A DNA stretch of 64,000 bases from Sphingomonas sp. PP-CE-3G-477 (lineage in GTDB: Bacteria > Pseudomonadota > Alphaproteobacteria > Sphingomonadales > Sphingomonadaceae): the NCBI RefSeq assembly GCF_003050745.1, contig NZ_QAOF01000007.1:1-64000 (forward strand). The letters run 5' to 3'. The translations under genes and the position numbers were made by a program. The first letter of the stretch is position 1, and the number at the start of each line of letters is the position of its first letter. Positions 25,363 through 34,009 of the stretch are shown in pieces. The notes under the pieces are model-generated. The model searched no databases and had not been told where the DNA came from. It saw only the letters and a program-made list of their open reading frames with translations.

Positions 25363-26891
25363 CCCATCGTCGGGATAACGAACGCGTCGTTATTACGGGC
25401 AGGCCCGCCATCCTCGGCCATCGCCGGAAGCGCGGACCCGTCCGGCCAGCGCTGCGTGATCGTCTTGACCTTGGTCCAGAACTTCACGCCCTCCATGCCG
25501 TGCTGGTTGGTATCGCCGAACGCCGAGCGCTTCCACCCGCCGAACGTGTGATACGCCACCGGCACCGGGATCGGCACGTTGATGCCCACCATCCCGACGT
25601 TCACCCGTGCCGCGAACTCCCGCGCCGCGTGCCCGTTGCGCGTGAAGATCGCGACGCCGTTGCCGTATTGATGCTCGCTCGGCAGGCGCACGGCCTCCTC
25701 GAAATCGGCGGCGCGGACGATCTGGAGGACAGGTCCGAAGATCTCCTCCTTGTACGCCGACATCTCCGTCGTCACGTGATCGAACAGCGAAGGCCCGATG
25801 AAGAAACCCTTCTCATGCCCCTGCAACGCAAACCCGCGCCCATCGACGACCAGCTCCGCGCCCTCGTCGACGCCGGTCTGGATCCAGTTCTCGATTCGGT
25901 TGCGATGCGCCGCGTTCACGACCGGGCCGTAATGCGCGTCGTTGTCGGTCGACACGCCAACCCGCAAAGCAGCGATCGCCGGGATCAGCTTCTCGCGCAA
26001 CGCGATCGCGGTCTTCTCGCCAACGGGCACCACCACCGGCAGCGCCATGCAGCGCTCGCCCGCCGAGCCGAACGCCGCGCCCGACAAGTCCGCGACGACC
26101 TGGTCGAGGTCCGCGTCGGGCATGACGATCCCGTGGTTCTTCGCGCCGCCCATCGCCTGGACGCGCTTGCCCGCCTCGACGCCGCGACGGTACACGTAAT
26201 GCGCGATGTCGGACGATCCGACGAAGCTGACCGCCGAGATCGCCGGATGATCGAGGATCGCGTCGACCATTTCCTTGTCGCCGTGAACGACCTGGAAGAT
26301 GCCCTCGGGCAGCCCTGCCTCGACGAACAATTCGCCGAGCCGCACCGGCAACGAAGGATCGCGCTCGCTGGGCTTCAGGATGAACGCGTTGCCGGTGGCG
26401 ATCGCGACTCCGCTCATCCACAGCGGAATCATCGCCGGGAAATTGAACGGCGTGATCCCCGCGCCAATGCCTAATGGCTGGCGCATCGAATACACGTCGA
26501 TCCCGGGCCCGGCGCCCTGCGTATATTCGCCCTTGAGGATGTGCGGGATGCCGCAGCAAAACTCGATCACCTCGAGCCCGCGCTGGATATCGCCCTTCGA
26601 GTCCGCGATCACCTTGCCGTGCTCGGACGAGAGCAGCCGCGCCAGTTCGTCCATGTTCGCCTCGACGAGCCGCTTGAACTCGAACATCACGCGAGCACGC
26701 CGTTGAGGGTTGGTCGCGGCCCACCCCGGCTGCGCCTTCTGCGCGGCGGCAACGGCCGCATCCAGATCGGTCGCGCCCGACAACCGCACGCGCGCCTGCA
26801 CCTCGCCCGAATTCGGGTCGAATACGTCGCCGAAGCGCTCAGCCGTGCTGGCCGCACCGCTCACGAAATTCTCGATCGTCCGCATGGGCAT
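25359..26891 (-). CDS. mmsA: Methylmalonate-semialdehyde dehydrogenase (CoA-acylating)
   Basis: A 510-residue aldehyde dehydrogenase. ITPFNFPAMIPLWM, ILKPSERDPSLPVRLGELF, VGSSDIAHYVYRRG and GSAGERCMALPVVVPVG (catalytic Cys near 290) match MmsA. The enzyme converts methylmalonate semialdehyde to propionyl-CoA, the last step of valine catabolism. The start MPMRTIENFVSG could equally be the second ATG (MRTIENF) at 26885. It is the first gene of the operon and divergent from a LysR regulator. Confidence 0.92.
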   Translation of the reverse strand: MPMRTIENFVSGAASTAERFGDVFDPNSGEVQARVRLSGATDLDAAVAAAQKAQPGWAATNPQRRARVMFEFKRLVEANMDELARLLSSEHGKVIADSKGDIQRGLEVIEFCCGIPHILKGEYTQGAGPGIDVYSMRQPLGIGAGITPFNFPAMIPLWMSGVAIATGNAFILKPSERDPSLPVRLGELFVEAGLPEGIFQVVHGDKEMVDAILDHPAISAVSFVGSSDIAHYVYRRGVEAGKRVQAMGGAKNHGIVMPDADLDQVVADLSGAAFGSAGERCMALPVVVPVGEKTAIALREKLIPAIAALRVGVSTDNDAHYGPVVNAAHRNRIENWIQTGVDEGAELVVDGRGFALQGHEKGFFIGPSLFDHVTTEMSAYKEEIFGPVLQIVRAADFEEAVRLPSEHQYGNGVAIFTRNGHAAREFAARVNVGMVGINVPIPVPVAYHTFGGWKRSAFGDTNQHGMEGVKFWTKVKTITQRWPDGSALPAMAEDGGPARNNDAFVIPTMG

Positions 26892-26950
26892 CCTCTTCTA
26901 GTTATCCGCACCTTCGGCCATAAGGCTTTTGCAGCCAAGTGGGGCTGTTT

Positions 26951-26965
26951 GCAGAATCGCTCTGC
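26951..26965. promoter_or_regulatory. Candidate LysR-type operator upstream of mmsA and the LysR gene
   Basis: GCAGA-ATCGC-TCTGC is a perfect 5-bp inverted repeat with a 5-nt spacer in the 101-bp divergent gap, extended by TT/AA at the next positions. This is the size and layout of LysR-type binding sites. The palindrome is seen; its regulator is inferred from position. Confidence 0.45.
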
Positions 26966-26992
26966 GAATATGCAGCATGGGGTGAGGCGTTC

Positions 26993-27898
26993 ATGGATTG
27001 GGACGACGTCCGGTATTTCCTCGCTCTGGCGCGCACACACCGGCTTGGGCCAGCCGCAAAACTGCTGGGACAGGACGCGACGACAGTCTCGCGGCGGCTG
27101 CAAAGACTTGAACGCCGACTCCAGACGACGTTGTTCGAGCAGACCGTCGCGGGCTATGCGCTGACCGAACGCGGCGCGGCGTTGCTCGACCACGCCGAGA
27201 CGATGGAGGCGTCCGCGCTGGGCATCCAGGAAGTCGTCGGCACTGACGCGGGCGTGCTCGCGGGGCCGATCCGGTTGAGCGTCTCGGAAGGGTTCGGCAG
27301 CCGTATCCTCGCGCCGCGGCTCGCGTCGTTCACTAACCAGCATCCGCGGATCGCGGTCGACCTGATCGCGTCGACCGGGTTCCTCAATCCATCACGGCGA
27401 GAGGCGGATATCGCGGTGATGCTCGCGCGACCGAAGAGCGGCCCGTTGGTCGCGCGAAAGCTGACCGACTATCACCTCGGCCTCTACGCGCATCCCGATC
27501 ACCTCGCGCGGACGGGGCCGATCGCGAACACCGCGGACCTGATGCGGCACCGGCTGATCGGCTACGTCCCGGACATGATCTACGCGCCCGAGCTTCGTTA
27601 CCTAGCAGAGATAGACGGGCGGCTCGATGCGTCGATCCGCAGTTCGAGCATCGTCGCGCAGGCCGAACTGATCGCGGCGGGAGCGGGCTGTGGGATCCTG
27701 CCGTGCTTCATCGGCGACCAAATGCCGGGACTGGTGCGCGTGTTGCCCGAAGCGGTGGACATCCAGCGCTCGTTCTGGCTCGTCGTCCACCGCGACGTTC
27801 GCCGGATCGCGCGGATCGATCGGTTCATCGCTTGGCTCGACGCGACGATCGCCGCGCTCAAACCGTTGATGCTCGGTACGATTGGCGCTTCCGGTTGA
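26993..27898 (+). CDS. LysR-family transcriptional regulator
   Basis: The ATG at 26993 (GTGAGG ribosome site) gives 301 residues. The N-terminal winged helix is MDWDDVRYFLALARTHRLGP, followed by AAKLLGQDATTVSRRLQRLE, and a periplasmic-binding-like effector domain occupies about 90-290. It is divergent from the valine operon and probably controls it, sensing a branched-chain intermediate. Regulation of the downstream small membrane protein is also possible. Confidence 0.85.
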   Translation: MDWDDVRYFLALARTHRLGPAAKLLGQDATTVSRRLQRLERRLQTTLFEQTVAGYALTERGAALLDHAETMEASALGIQEVVGTDAGVLAGPIRLSVSEGFGSRILAPRLASFTNQHPRIAVDLIASTGFLNPSRREADIAVMLARPKSGPLVARKLTDYHLGLYAHPDHLARTGPIANTADLMRHRLIGYVPDMIYAPELRYLAEIDGRLDASIRSSSIVAQAELIAAGAGCGILPCFIGDQMPGLVRVLPEAVDIQRSFWLVVHRDVRRIARIDRFIAWLDATIAALKPLMLGTIGASG

Positions 27899-27952
27899 GG
27901 CTCGTATAGGCTCGCACTGCCACGGCCCTGCCGTTCTCGCCCGGAGTGAAGC

Positions 27953-28270
27953 GTGATCCCCAAATTGTACCATGATGCCATCATCTGGATCGGCGACGGG
28001 ACGGGACTGCCCGATGCCATCCTGCACATCCACGCCGGCATGGCATTGTTGATGATCGCGCGACTGGTGACGCGTCGATCGTTCGGGACGTTCATCCCGT
28101 GGTGGGTCGTCGTCGCGGGCGAGGCCTTCAACGAGATCATGGACCGGCTGAGCTTCGGGTCCTGGCGCTGGGGAGATACCTCGCTGGACATCCTCAACAC
28201 GCTTCTCTGGCCTACGGTGATCTGCCTCGGCGTGCGGCTCCGACCGATGATCGGGAAGCGCACGCGGTAG
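27953..28270 (+). CDS. Small hypothetical membrane protein
   Basis: A 105-residue protein starting with GTG after GGAG. It has a helix at about 23-38 (ILHIHAGMALLMIARLV), another at about 47-57 (FIPWWVVVAGE) and a third near 78-95 (LNTLLWPTVICLGVRL). The acidic and aromatic segment EAFNEIMDRLSFGSWRWGDT lies between them. No family is recognised. It follows the LysR gene by 54 bp and ends at a palindrome shared with the convergent acyl-CoA dehydrogenase. Confidence 0.55.
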   Translation: MIPKLYHDAIIWIGDGTGLPDAILHIHAGMALLMIARLVTRRSFGTFIPWWVVVAGEAFNEIMDRLSFGSWRWGDTSLDILNTLLWPTVICLGVRLRPMIGKRTR

Positions 28271-28276
28271 TTCGTA

Positions 28277-28306
28277 CCGTCATCCTGACCAGAGTCAGGA
28301 TGACGG
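28277..28306. repeat. GTCATCCTGAC hairpin between convergent genes
   Basis: CCGTCATCCTGAC-CAGA-GTCAGGATGACGG is a perfect 13-bp stem with a 4-nt loop. It lies between two convergent stops and could terminate transcription from both sides, although T-tracts are absent. It is a single-unit version of the repeat at 18378. Confidence 0.8.
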
Positions 28307-28316
28307 ATTGAACGTC

Positions 28317-29399
28317 TCAGCCCAGCGCGATGTAGCGTTGGAGGTGGTGGTCCTCGTCGCCGAGTTGATGGTCGATCATCACCAGCCGCTTGGCGTAGTG
28401 CGACACCGCGTATTCCCACGTCATGCCAATGCCGCCGTGGAGCTGGATCGTCTCCTCGGCGACCAGCGCACCAGTTCGCCCGATCGTGTATTTTGCCGCG
28501 GACAGGGCACGGTCTCGCGCGCGTGCATCGTCGCCATCGAACGCCGACGCCGCGTTGATCACCGCGGAATGCGCCTGCTCGATCTCGAGCAACACCGTCG
28601 CCATGCGGTGCTGGAGCGCCTGGAACTTGCCGATCGGCACGCCGAACTGCTTCCGGTCGCGAAGGTAGCCAAGCGTCGCTTCCTTGACGAACTCCATCGC
28701 GCCGACCGCCTCGGCCGACAGCGCGAGCAACCCCGCCCCGACCGCCGCATCGACGATCGCCTGCCCCTGCCCTTCGCTACCGACGCGCGCATCGGCGCCG
28801 AGGGTAACATTCTCGAACGTCACGTCCCCGGCCGCGCCACCCTCAACGACGTTGAAGCTCCGCACCGACACCCCGGCCGTATCCGCGGGCACGAGCAGCA
28901 CGAGCGGGTCGCCATCCTGCTCTACCGTCACAACGAACACCGATGCGGCGCCCGCCTGCGAAACAACCGCCTTCGTCCCGCTCAGCATCCAGCCATCGCC
29001 GCTCTTCGTCGCGGTCACCGGCGTCGCGCCATCCTCATGCGCGAACGCGGCGATCGTCTCGCCCGACACGATCCCGGCCAGCGTCTCGTCATGCCCGCCA
29101 GCCTTCGCGAGCGCACGTCCCGCCATCAGCGCGCCCAGGAACGGCTCGACCACCAGCGCGCGGCCGAGCGCCTCGAACACTACCATGATGTCGAACCCGC
29201 TGCCGCCGAAGCCGCCCGCCGCCTCGTCGAACAGCGCCGAGACGATGCCGAGTTCGGTCAACTGCTGCCAGACCGCCGGGTCATACCCCGTCTCGCCATA
29301 CGCGCCCGCATTGCGCGTCTCGATCGGATAGCCGTCGCGCAACGCCCGCACGAGCGTGTCGGCGAGCATGCGGCGGTCGTCGGTGTGTTCGAAGTTCAT
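28317..29399 (-). CDS. Acyl-CoA dehydrogenase, small subunit (non-catalytic type)
   Basis: The ATG at 29399 gives a 360-residue acyl-CoA dehydrogenase fold protein, MNFEHTDDRRMLADTLVRAL. FAD-side motifs are kept (RKQFGVPIGKFQALQHRMA, IQLHGGIGMTWEYAVSHYAKR). However, the usual C-terminal catalytic EG(T/S) segment reads DHQLGDEDHHLQRY, and no helix-G glutamate is obvious. It is 4 bp from its partner gene. This matches heteromeric acyl-CoA dehydrogenases such as the pimeloyl-CoA or steroid side-chain types. The substrate is unknown. Confidence 0.78.
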   Translation of the reverse strand: MNFEHTDDRRMLADTLVRALRDGYPIETRNAGAYGETGYDPAVWQQLTELGIVSALFDEAAGGFGGSGFDIMVVFEALGRALVVEPFLGALMAGRALAKAGGHDETLAGIVSGETIAAFAHEDGATPVTATKSGDGWMLSGTKAVVSQAGAASVFVVTVEQDGDPLVLLVPADTAGVSVRSFNVVEGGAAGDVTFENVTLGADARVGSEGQGQAIVDAAVGAGLLALSAEAVGAMEFVKEATLGYLRDRKQFGVPIGKFQALQHRMATVLLEIEQAHSAVINAASAFDGDDARARDRALSAAKYTIGRTGALVAEETIQLHGGIGMTWEYAVSHYAKRLVMIDHQLGDEDHHLQRYIALG

Positions 29400-29403
29400 G
29401 GTA

Positions 29404-30606
29404 TCACAGACCCAGGATGGCTTTGGAGATGATGTTCTTCTGGATCTCGTTCGACCCGCCGAAGATCGACAATTTACGATTGTTGAAATAGCTCGGCGCC
29501 GCCATCGCCGCGTCCTCCGGGCCGACATCCTCGCCGTTCCACCCGGCTTCCAGAGCTTCGGGTATGTACGGCGCCGCGTATGATCCATACGCACGACGCG
29601 TCAGCGAGGTGATCTCCTGGCGGATCTCGGTGCCCTTGATCTTGAGCATCGAGCTTTCCGCACCAGGCGCACCGCCACCCGCGACCGCCGCCAACACGCG
29701 GAGGTTGGTCGTCTGCATGTTCGCCAGATCGATCTCGACCCGCGCCATCCGCGCCGCGAACAGCGGATCGTCCGCCAGCGAGCGCCCACCCTTCTTCTGC
29801 ATCTGCGCGACTTCCTTCAGCCGCTCGAACGACGCGATCGAGAAGCCGACGCCGGCGATGTTGGTGCGCTCGTAGGTCAGCAGGTACTTGGCATAGGTCC
29901 AGCCCATATTCTCTTCGCCGACGAGGTTGGCGACGGGCACCTCGACATCGGTGAAGAACACCTCGTTCACCTCCTGCTCGCCGTCGATCAGCGTGATCGG
30001 GCGGACCTCGATGCCGGGCGACTTCATGTCGATCAGCAGGAACGAGATGCCTTCCTGCTTCTTCGCGGTCGCGTCGGTGCGAACGAGGCAGAAGATCATG
30101 TCGGCATGCTGGCCGAGTGTCGTCCAGGTCTTCTGGCCGTTGACGACATAGACGTCGCCCTTCCGCACCGCGGTGGTCTTGAGGCCCGCGAGATCGGAGC
30201 CCGCGCCCGGCTCCGAATACCCCTGGCACCACCAGTCGGAGCCATCGAGGATCCGCGGCAGCCACTGCTTCTTCTGCTCTTCGGAACCGTATTTGATCAG
30301 CACGGGACCGAGCATGTTGACGCCGAACGGTACCACGCGAGGCGCGTGCGCGAGCGCGGACTCATTGTCGAAGATGAACCGCTGGATCACGCTCCAGCCG
30401 GGTCCGCCCCATTGCTCGGGCCAGTGGTTCGCCAGCCAGCCGCGTTCGTTGAGGATCGCGTGCCATTCCTCCATGTCCGATTTCCGCAGGCGCTTGCCCT
30501 CGCGGACCAGCGTCGAGAGGCGAGCGGGAAGTTTGTCGCGAAAGAACGCGCGGACTTCCTCGCGGAAAGCTTCTTCCACGGGCGTGAAGCTGAGATCCAT
30601 GGCCAT
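29404..30606 (-). CDS. Acyl-CoA dehydrogenase, large subunit
   Basis: From the ATG at 30606 (MAMDLSFTPVEEAFREEVRA; a second ATG at 30600 has better ribosome-site spacing) the product is 400 residues. CQGYSEPGAGSDLAGLKT and YVVNGQKTWTTLGQHAD form the FAD site. The C-terminus IFGGSNEIQKNIISKAILGL lacks Glu at the MCAD position. The likely catalytic base is the helix-G Glu in LLTYERTNIAGVGFS, as in LCAD/IVD. It is translated just before the small subunit, and the two probably form an alpha2beta2 enzyme. Automatic naming as a pimeloyl-CoA dehydrogenase large subunit would be usual. Confidence 0.8.
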   Translation of the reverse strand: MAMDLSFTPVEEAFREEVRAFFRDKLPARLSTLVREGKRLRKSDMEEWHAILNERGWLANHWPEQWGGPGWSVIQRFIFDNESALAHAPRVVPFGVNMLGPVLIKYGSEEQKKQWLPRILDGSDWWCQGYSEPGAGSDLAGLKTTAVRKGDVYVVNGQKTWTTLGQHADMIFCLVRTDATAKKQEGISFLLIDMKSPGIEVRPITLIDGEQEVNEVFFTDVEVPVANLVGEENMGWTYAKYLLTYERTNIAGVGFSIASFERLKEVAQMQKKGGRSLADDPLFAARMARVEIDLANMQTTNLRVLAAVAGGGAPGAESSMLKIKGTEIRQEITSLTRRAYGSYAAPYIPEALEAGWNGEDVGPEDAAMAAPSYFNNRKLSIFGGSNEIQKNIISKAILGL

Positions 30607-30734
30607 GTGACTCCTGATGTTGGAGCCTGTGTGCCACAGTCGATCGCGGAATTGAAGGACCGGTATGGTCGATGCAATGGAATTTGTTGGCAGTGCGACG
30701 CAGGTTAATCCGAACGGTATCGCCGTGCTCCCAA

Positions 30735-30857
30735 ATCCTCCCCCGCCAGGGGGAGGTGGCTGGCGCTTGCCAGACGGAGGGGGAGGTAAGAACAACCTCT
30801 GTTCCGTGTCCCCCCCTCCGTCGCCTACGGCGCCACCTCCCCCTTGCGGGGGAGGAT
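30735..30857. repeat. CCTCCCCC composite element, mirrored pair
   Basis: The left unit CCTCCCCCGCCAGGGGGAGG with its ACGGAGGGGGAGG tail is mirrored by CCCCCCTCCGTCGCC and CCTCCCCCTTGCGGGGGAGG. Together they make a 120-bp symmetrical element upstream of the dehydrogenase pair and just past the end of the porin gene. It is the best example of this family in the window. Confidence 0.85.
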
Positions 30858-30867
30858 CAGTAAAGCG

Positions 30868-32406
30868 TCAGAACCGGTAGCTGATCCAGCCGGCGAGGAA
30901 GTCGGAGTTCTTGTACCCCGCGTTCGTCAGCGCAGGCCCCGCGATCAGATGCTCGTACCGCCCGGTGAACGACAGCCGCGAGGTGAACGGGTACACCGCC
31001 TGGAACCGCAGCGTATCGGCTATCTTCTTGCCCCCGAAATTCTGCGTGCCGGCAAACGCGGTGCCGTTCGCACGGTACACCGCATCGCTCGTCGTATCGC
31101 GCCACGAGCGCTGATACTCCGCGGTCATGCGCAGCTTGCCGAACGGCGTAAAGGTCACGTTGGGCGCCAGCGCGAGCAGGTTGGTCGGCGTCGCGAACAG
31201 CTGATAGCTGTAATAGATGTTGTTGCCGAACGGCGCGAGCGAGTTGCGCAACGTGCCGTTACCGTATGCGCCGCCGCCGCTCGCATAGTCCGCGTGGAAA
31301 CCGACGCGCGGCGCGGACTTGCCGTCACCGAGCTTGTAGGTCTGCGCCAACAGGATCAGCCACGCCTTGATCGAACGATTGTCGTACGAACCGCCCTGGT
31401 AATTGATCGTCCAGTCGAGATTGACCGGCCCCGCGTCACCCCAGACGTGCAGACCATAGAAATTACGGACTTCACGCGCGTTGGTCGTGCCCCATACCGC
31501 CGCGCGATTGCGCAGGCGCCAGAGGAACGGATCGACGTACAGCTTCGAGCCACCGAACAGCGTCTCCGGCACGACGATGCCCGTCGAGATGCCCGAGAAC
31601 CGCCGCGCGCTCTCCGCATTGTCGTCCTGAGTACCGCCATTGCCATACGCGGTCGGCTTGAAATCGAACACGTCGGCACGAACGCCGGCGGTGCGCGCCC
31701 ACGCGCGGAAGCCGTTGAAGCCGAAGAACAATGTGTTGTTGTCGCGCGGCACGACCAGCAGGTTCGGGCCATCCGCGAACGTCTGGCGACCATAGCGCAC
31801 GCCGACATCGACATCGGCGACCGTCCCGGTCAGATCGACGAATGCCTGCTGCACGGCCAGCTTGTTGCGCAGGTTCGGCAGCGCGGTCCCGAGATTCTGC
31901 CCCTCCAGCGTCCCATGTGCGAGCTCGCCATAGAAACGGAGATGCTGGCCGACATGCAGGTCGGCGCCACCGAACAGGCGAAGAATGTCCTGTCGCTGTG
32001 CCTCGGCATCGCGCAGATTGGGGTTGGTCGTCTCGTTGACGCGGAACCGCGCCTCGCCCGACAGCGTCAGATAGACGTCGCCATCACCCGCGATCGAAAT
32101 GAACTTCAGCTGGTCGACGATGTCCTTGCGCTTCTTGGGATCGCGCAGCTTCGACCAGTCCTCCGCCCAGCGCGACTGGTTGTAACCGCCCGCCGTCACG
32201 CCGTCGCCGATCGCGGCGTTGGGATAGCTCTCGGCGATCGGCGAGGCCTCGGCGGTGCTCGACACGTCCTTGGCGCCGACATTGGCCTGCCGTGACGGCG
32301 GCGCCTCGGCCTGCGCGGTGGCGACATTCGCAAACGCGAAGATCGAGAGCGCGGACGTGGCAAGGCCAGCCGCGTGCCGCAAGCGGCGGATCGTCATCGA
32401 GGTCAT
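30868..32406 (-). CDS. Alginate-export-type outer membrane beta-barrel protein
   Basis: From the ATG at 32406 the product is 512 residues. It has a signal peptide (RHAAGLATSALSIFAFANVATAQA), then a beta-barrel rich in alternating aromatic and polar residues. Segments like FYGELAHGTLEGQ, GVRYGRQTFADGPNLLVVPRDNN and a final ..DFLAGWISYRF with C-terminal Phe match the alginate export (AlgE-like) domain family. It probably passes anionic solutes. Being just downstream of dctA suggests a role in organic-acid entry. The exact substrate is unknown and there is no clear ribosome site at the start. Confidence 0.75.
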   Translation of the reverse strand: MTSMTIRRLRHAAGLATSALSIFAFANVATAQAEAPPSRQANVGAKDVSSTAEASPIAESYPNAAIGDGVTAGGYNQSRWAEDWSKLRDPKKRKDIVDQLKFISIAGDGDVYLTLSGEARFRVNETTNPNLRDAEAQRQDILRLFGGADLHVGQHLRFYGELAHGTLEGQNLGTALPNLRNKLAVQQAFVDLTGTVADVDVGVRYGRQTFADGPNLLVVPRDNNTLFFGFNGFRAWARTAGVRADVFDFKPTAYGNGGTQDDNAESARRFSGISTGIVVPETLFGGSKLYVDPFLWRLRNRAAVWGTTNAREVRNFYGLHVWGDAGPVNLDWTINYQGGSYDNRSIKAWLILLAQTYKLGDGKSAPRVGFHADYASGGGAYGNGTLRNSLAPFGNNIYYSYQLFATPTNLLALAPNVTFTPFGKLRMTAEYQRSWRDTTSDAVYRANGTAFAGTQNFGGKKIADTLRFQAVYPFTSRLSFTGRYEHLIAGPALTNAGYKNSDFLAGWISYRF

Positions 32407-32458
32407 AAGCAAGTTCCGGTACTGGCGAACGGGGACGGACTGGCCGTCCCCGCCGGCA

Positions 32459-33805
32459 TCAATGGGCGGTAACGGCGGCGGGGATGGCCGCCGGCACGAA
32501 CTCGGGAAGCTTGCCCGACAGCGCAGCATCGAGCTTGTCGCGGTCGAGTGCGCCTTCCCAGCGGGCGACGACGATCGTCGCGACCGCGTTGCCGATGAAG
32601 TTGGTGAGGCTGCGGCACTCGCTCATGAAGCGGTCGACGCCGAGGATCAGCGCCATGCCAGCGATCGGCACCGTCGGCACGATCGACAGCGTTGCGGCCA
32701 GCGTGATGAAGCCCGCGCCGGTAACACCCGCCGCACCCTTCGAAGAGATCATCGCGACCACGAGCAGCAGCAACTCCTGGCCGAGCGTCAGATGCGTGTT
32801 GGTCGCCTGCGCGATGAACAGCGCCGCCAGCGTCATGTAGATGTTGGTGCCGTCGAGGTTGAACGAATAGCCGGTCGGCACGACCAGCCCGACCACCGAC
32901 TTCTCGCAGCCTGCCGCCTCCATCTTCTGGATCAGGTTCGGCAGGGCCGCTTCCGACGACGACGTCCCGAGCACCAGCAACAGCTCCGCCTTCAGATACT
33001 TGATCAGCTTGAAGATCGAGAAACCAGTCAGCCGCGCGACCGTGCCGAGGATGACGATCACGAACAGTACCGCGGTGAGATAGAAGGTCGCGACCAGCGC
33101 GCCGAGATTGGCAAGGCTGCCGATCCCGTACTTCCCGATCGTGAACGCGATCGCGCCGAACGCACCGAGCGGGGCCGCGCGCATCAGGATGCCGACCAGC
33201 TTGAAGACGATCAGGCTGAGGCGCTCGAGGAAGTTCAGCACCGGCTTGGCAGGCTCACCGACCAGGCTCAGCGAGATACCGAACAGGATCGCGACGAGCA
33301 GGATCTGGAGGATGTTGCCCTCGGTGAACGCGCTGACCATCGTGTCCGGGATGATGCTCATCAGGAACCCGGTGATCGTCGTCTCGTGCGCCTTCACGGT
33401 GTAGTCGGCGATGCCCTTGGTATCGAGCGTGGCGGCGTCGATGTTCATCCCCGCGCCCGGCTGGACGACGTTGGCCACGATAAGCCCGACGATCAGCGCC
33501 AGCGTCGAGAAGAACAGGAAGTAGGCGAACGCCTTGCCAGCGACGCGGCCGACCGAGCCGAGCTCCTTCATCCCGGCGATGCCGGTAACGAGCGTCAGGA
33601 AGATCACCGGTGCGATGATCATCTTCACCAGCTTGATGAACGCATCGCCGAGCGGCTTCAGCGCCGCGCCGTACGCCGGATAGAAATGCCCGAGCGCCGC
33701 GCCGAGCGCGATCGCGATCAGGACCTGGATATAGAGCTGGCCGCTCCAGCGCTTCCGCGCGGGCGTTTCCGCGACGCCATATGTCTGGGTGGGTAGGGTC
33801 AACAT
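32459..33805 (-). CDS. dctA: C4-dicarboxylate transporter DctA
   Basis: A DAACS-family symporter of about 448 residues with the glutamate-transporter fold. It has hydrophobic helices from [20 protein letters not shown] on. [19 protein letters not shown] is the serine-rich re-entrant loop HP1, [21 protein letters not shown] is the DctA signature, and [21 protein letters not shown] is HP2. It imports succinate, fumarate and malate with protons or sodium. The ATG at 33805 is used here; a GTG at 33832 adds 9 residues, and the AGGAGG lies unusually close to the ATG. It is divergent from dctB-dctD. Confidence 0.92.
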   Translation of the reverse strand: MLTLPTQTYGVAETPARKRWSGQLYIQVLIAIALGAALGHFYPAYGAALKPLGDAFIKLVKMIIAPVIFLTLVTGIAGMKELGSVGRVAGKAFAYFLFFSTLALIVGLIVANVVQPGAGMNIDAATLDTKGIADYTVKAHETTITGFLMSIIPDTMVSAFTEGNILQILLVAILFGISLSLVGEPAKPVLNFLERLSLIVFKLVGILMRAAPLGAFGAIAFTIGKYGIGSLANLGALVATFYLTAVLFVIVILGTVARLTGFSIFKLIKYLKAELLLVLGTSSSEAALPNLIQKMEAAGCEKSVVGLVVPTGYSFNLDGTNIYMTLAALFIAQATNTHLTLGQELLLLVVAMISSKGAAGVTGAGFITLAATLSIVPTVPIAGMALILGVDRFMSECRSLTNFIGNAVATIVVARWEGALDRDKLDAALSGKLPEFVPAAIPAAVTAH

Positions 33806-33948
33806 CGCCTCCTGGTATTCTCGTCCACTCACGCGGGACGTTGTGTGCGACGGTAATGCCGGGCCGAACCCAGGACTACAAGAGCGGCACTTTCAGCGCT
33901 TAGAACGTTGGTTTTTAGCCATTTATCAGCATACCCATTGTTCTGACG

Positions 33949-33964
33949 TGCGGAAATTGCCGCA
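33949..33964. promoter_or_regulatory. Candidate DctD-binding palindrome between dctA and dctB
   Basis: TGCGGAAATTGCCGCA is a near-perfect 16-bp palindrome about 145 bp upstream of the dctA start in the divergent gap. A second imperfect GTGCG/CGCAC pair lies close to dctB. Enhancer-type regulators such as DctD bind such tandem sites. Binding is inferred from position only. Confidence 0.4.
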
Positions 33965-34009
33965 TTTCATCAATGGTGCGGGCGGTGCGTGTGTGATAAT
34001 CCGCACAAA

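Noticed and set aside
33855-33872. Possible sigma-54 promoter of dctA
   Set aside because: Only GG-N10-GC matches; the CAC and TTGC parts of the consensus are absent, and DctD lacks GAFTGA. Not listed as a promoter.
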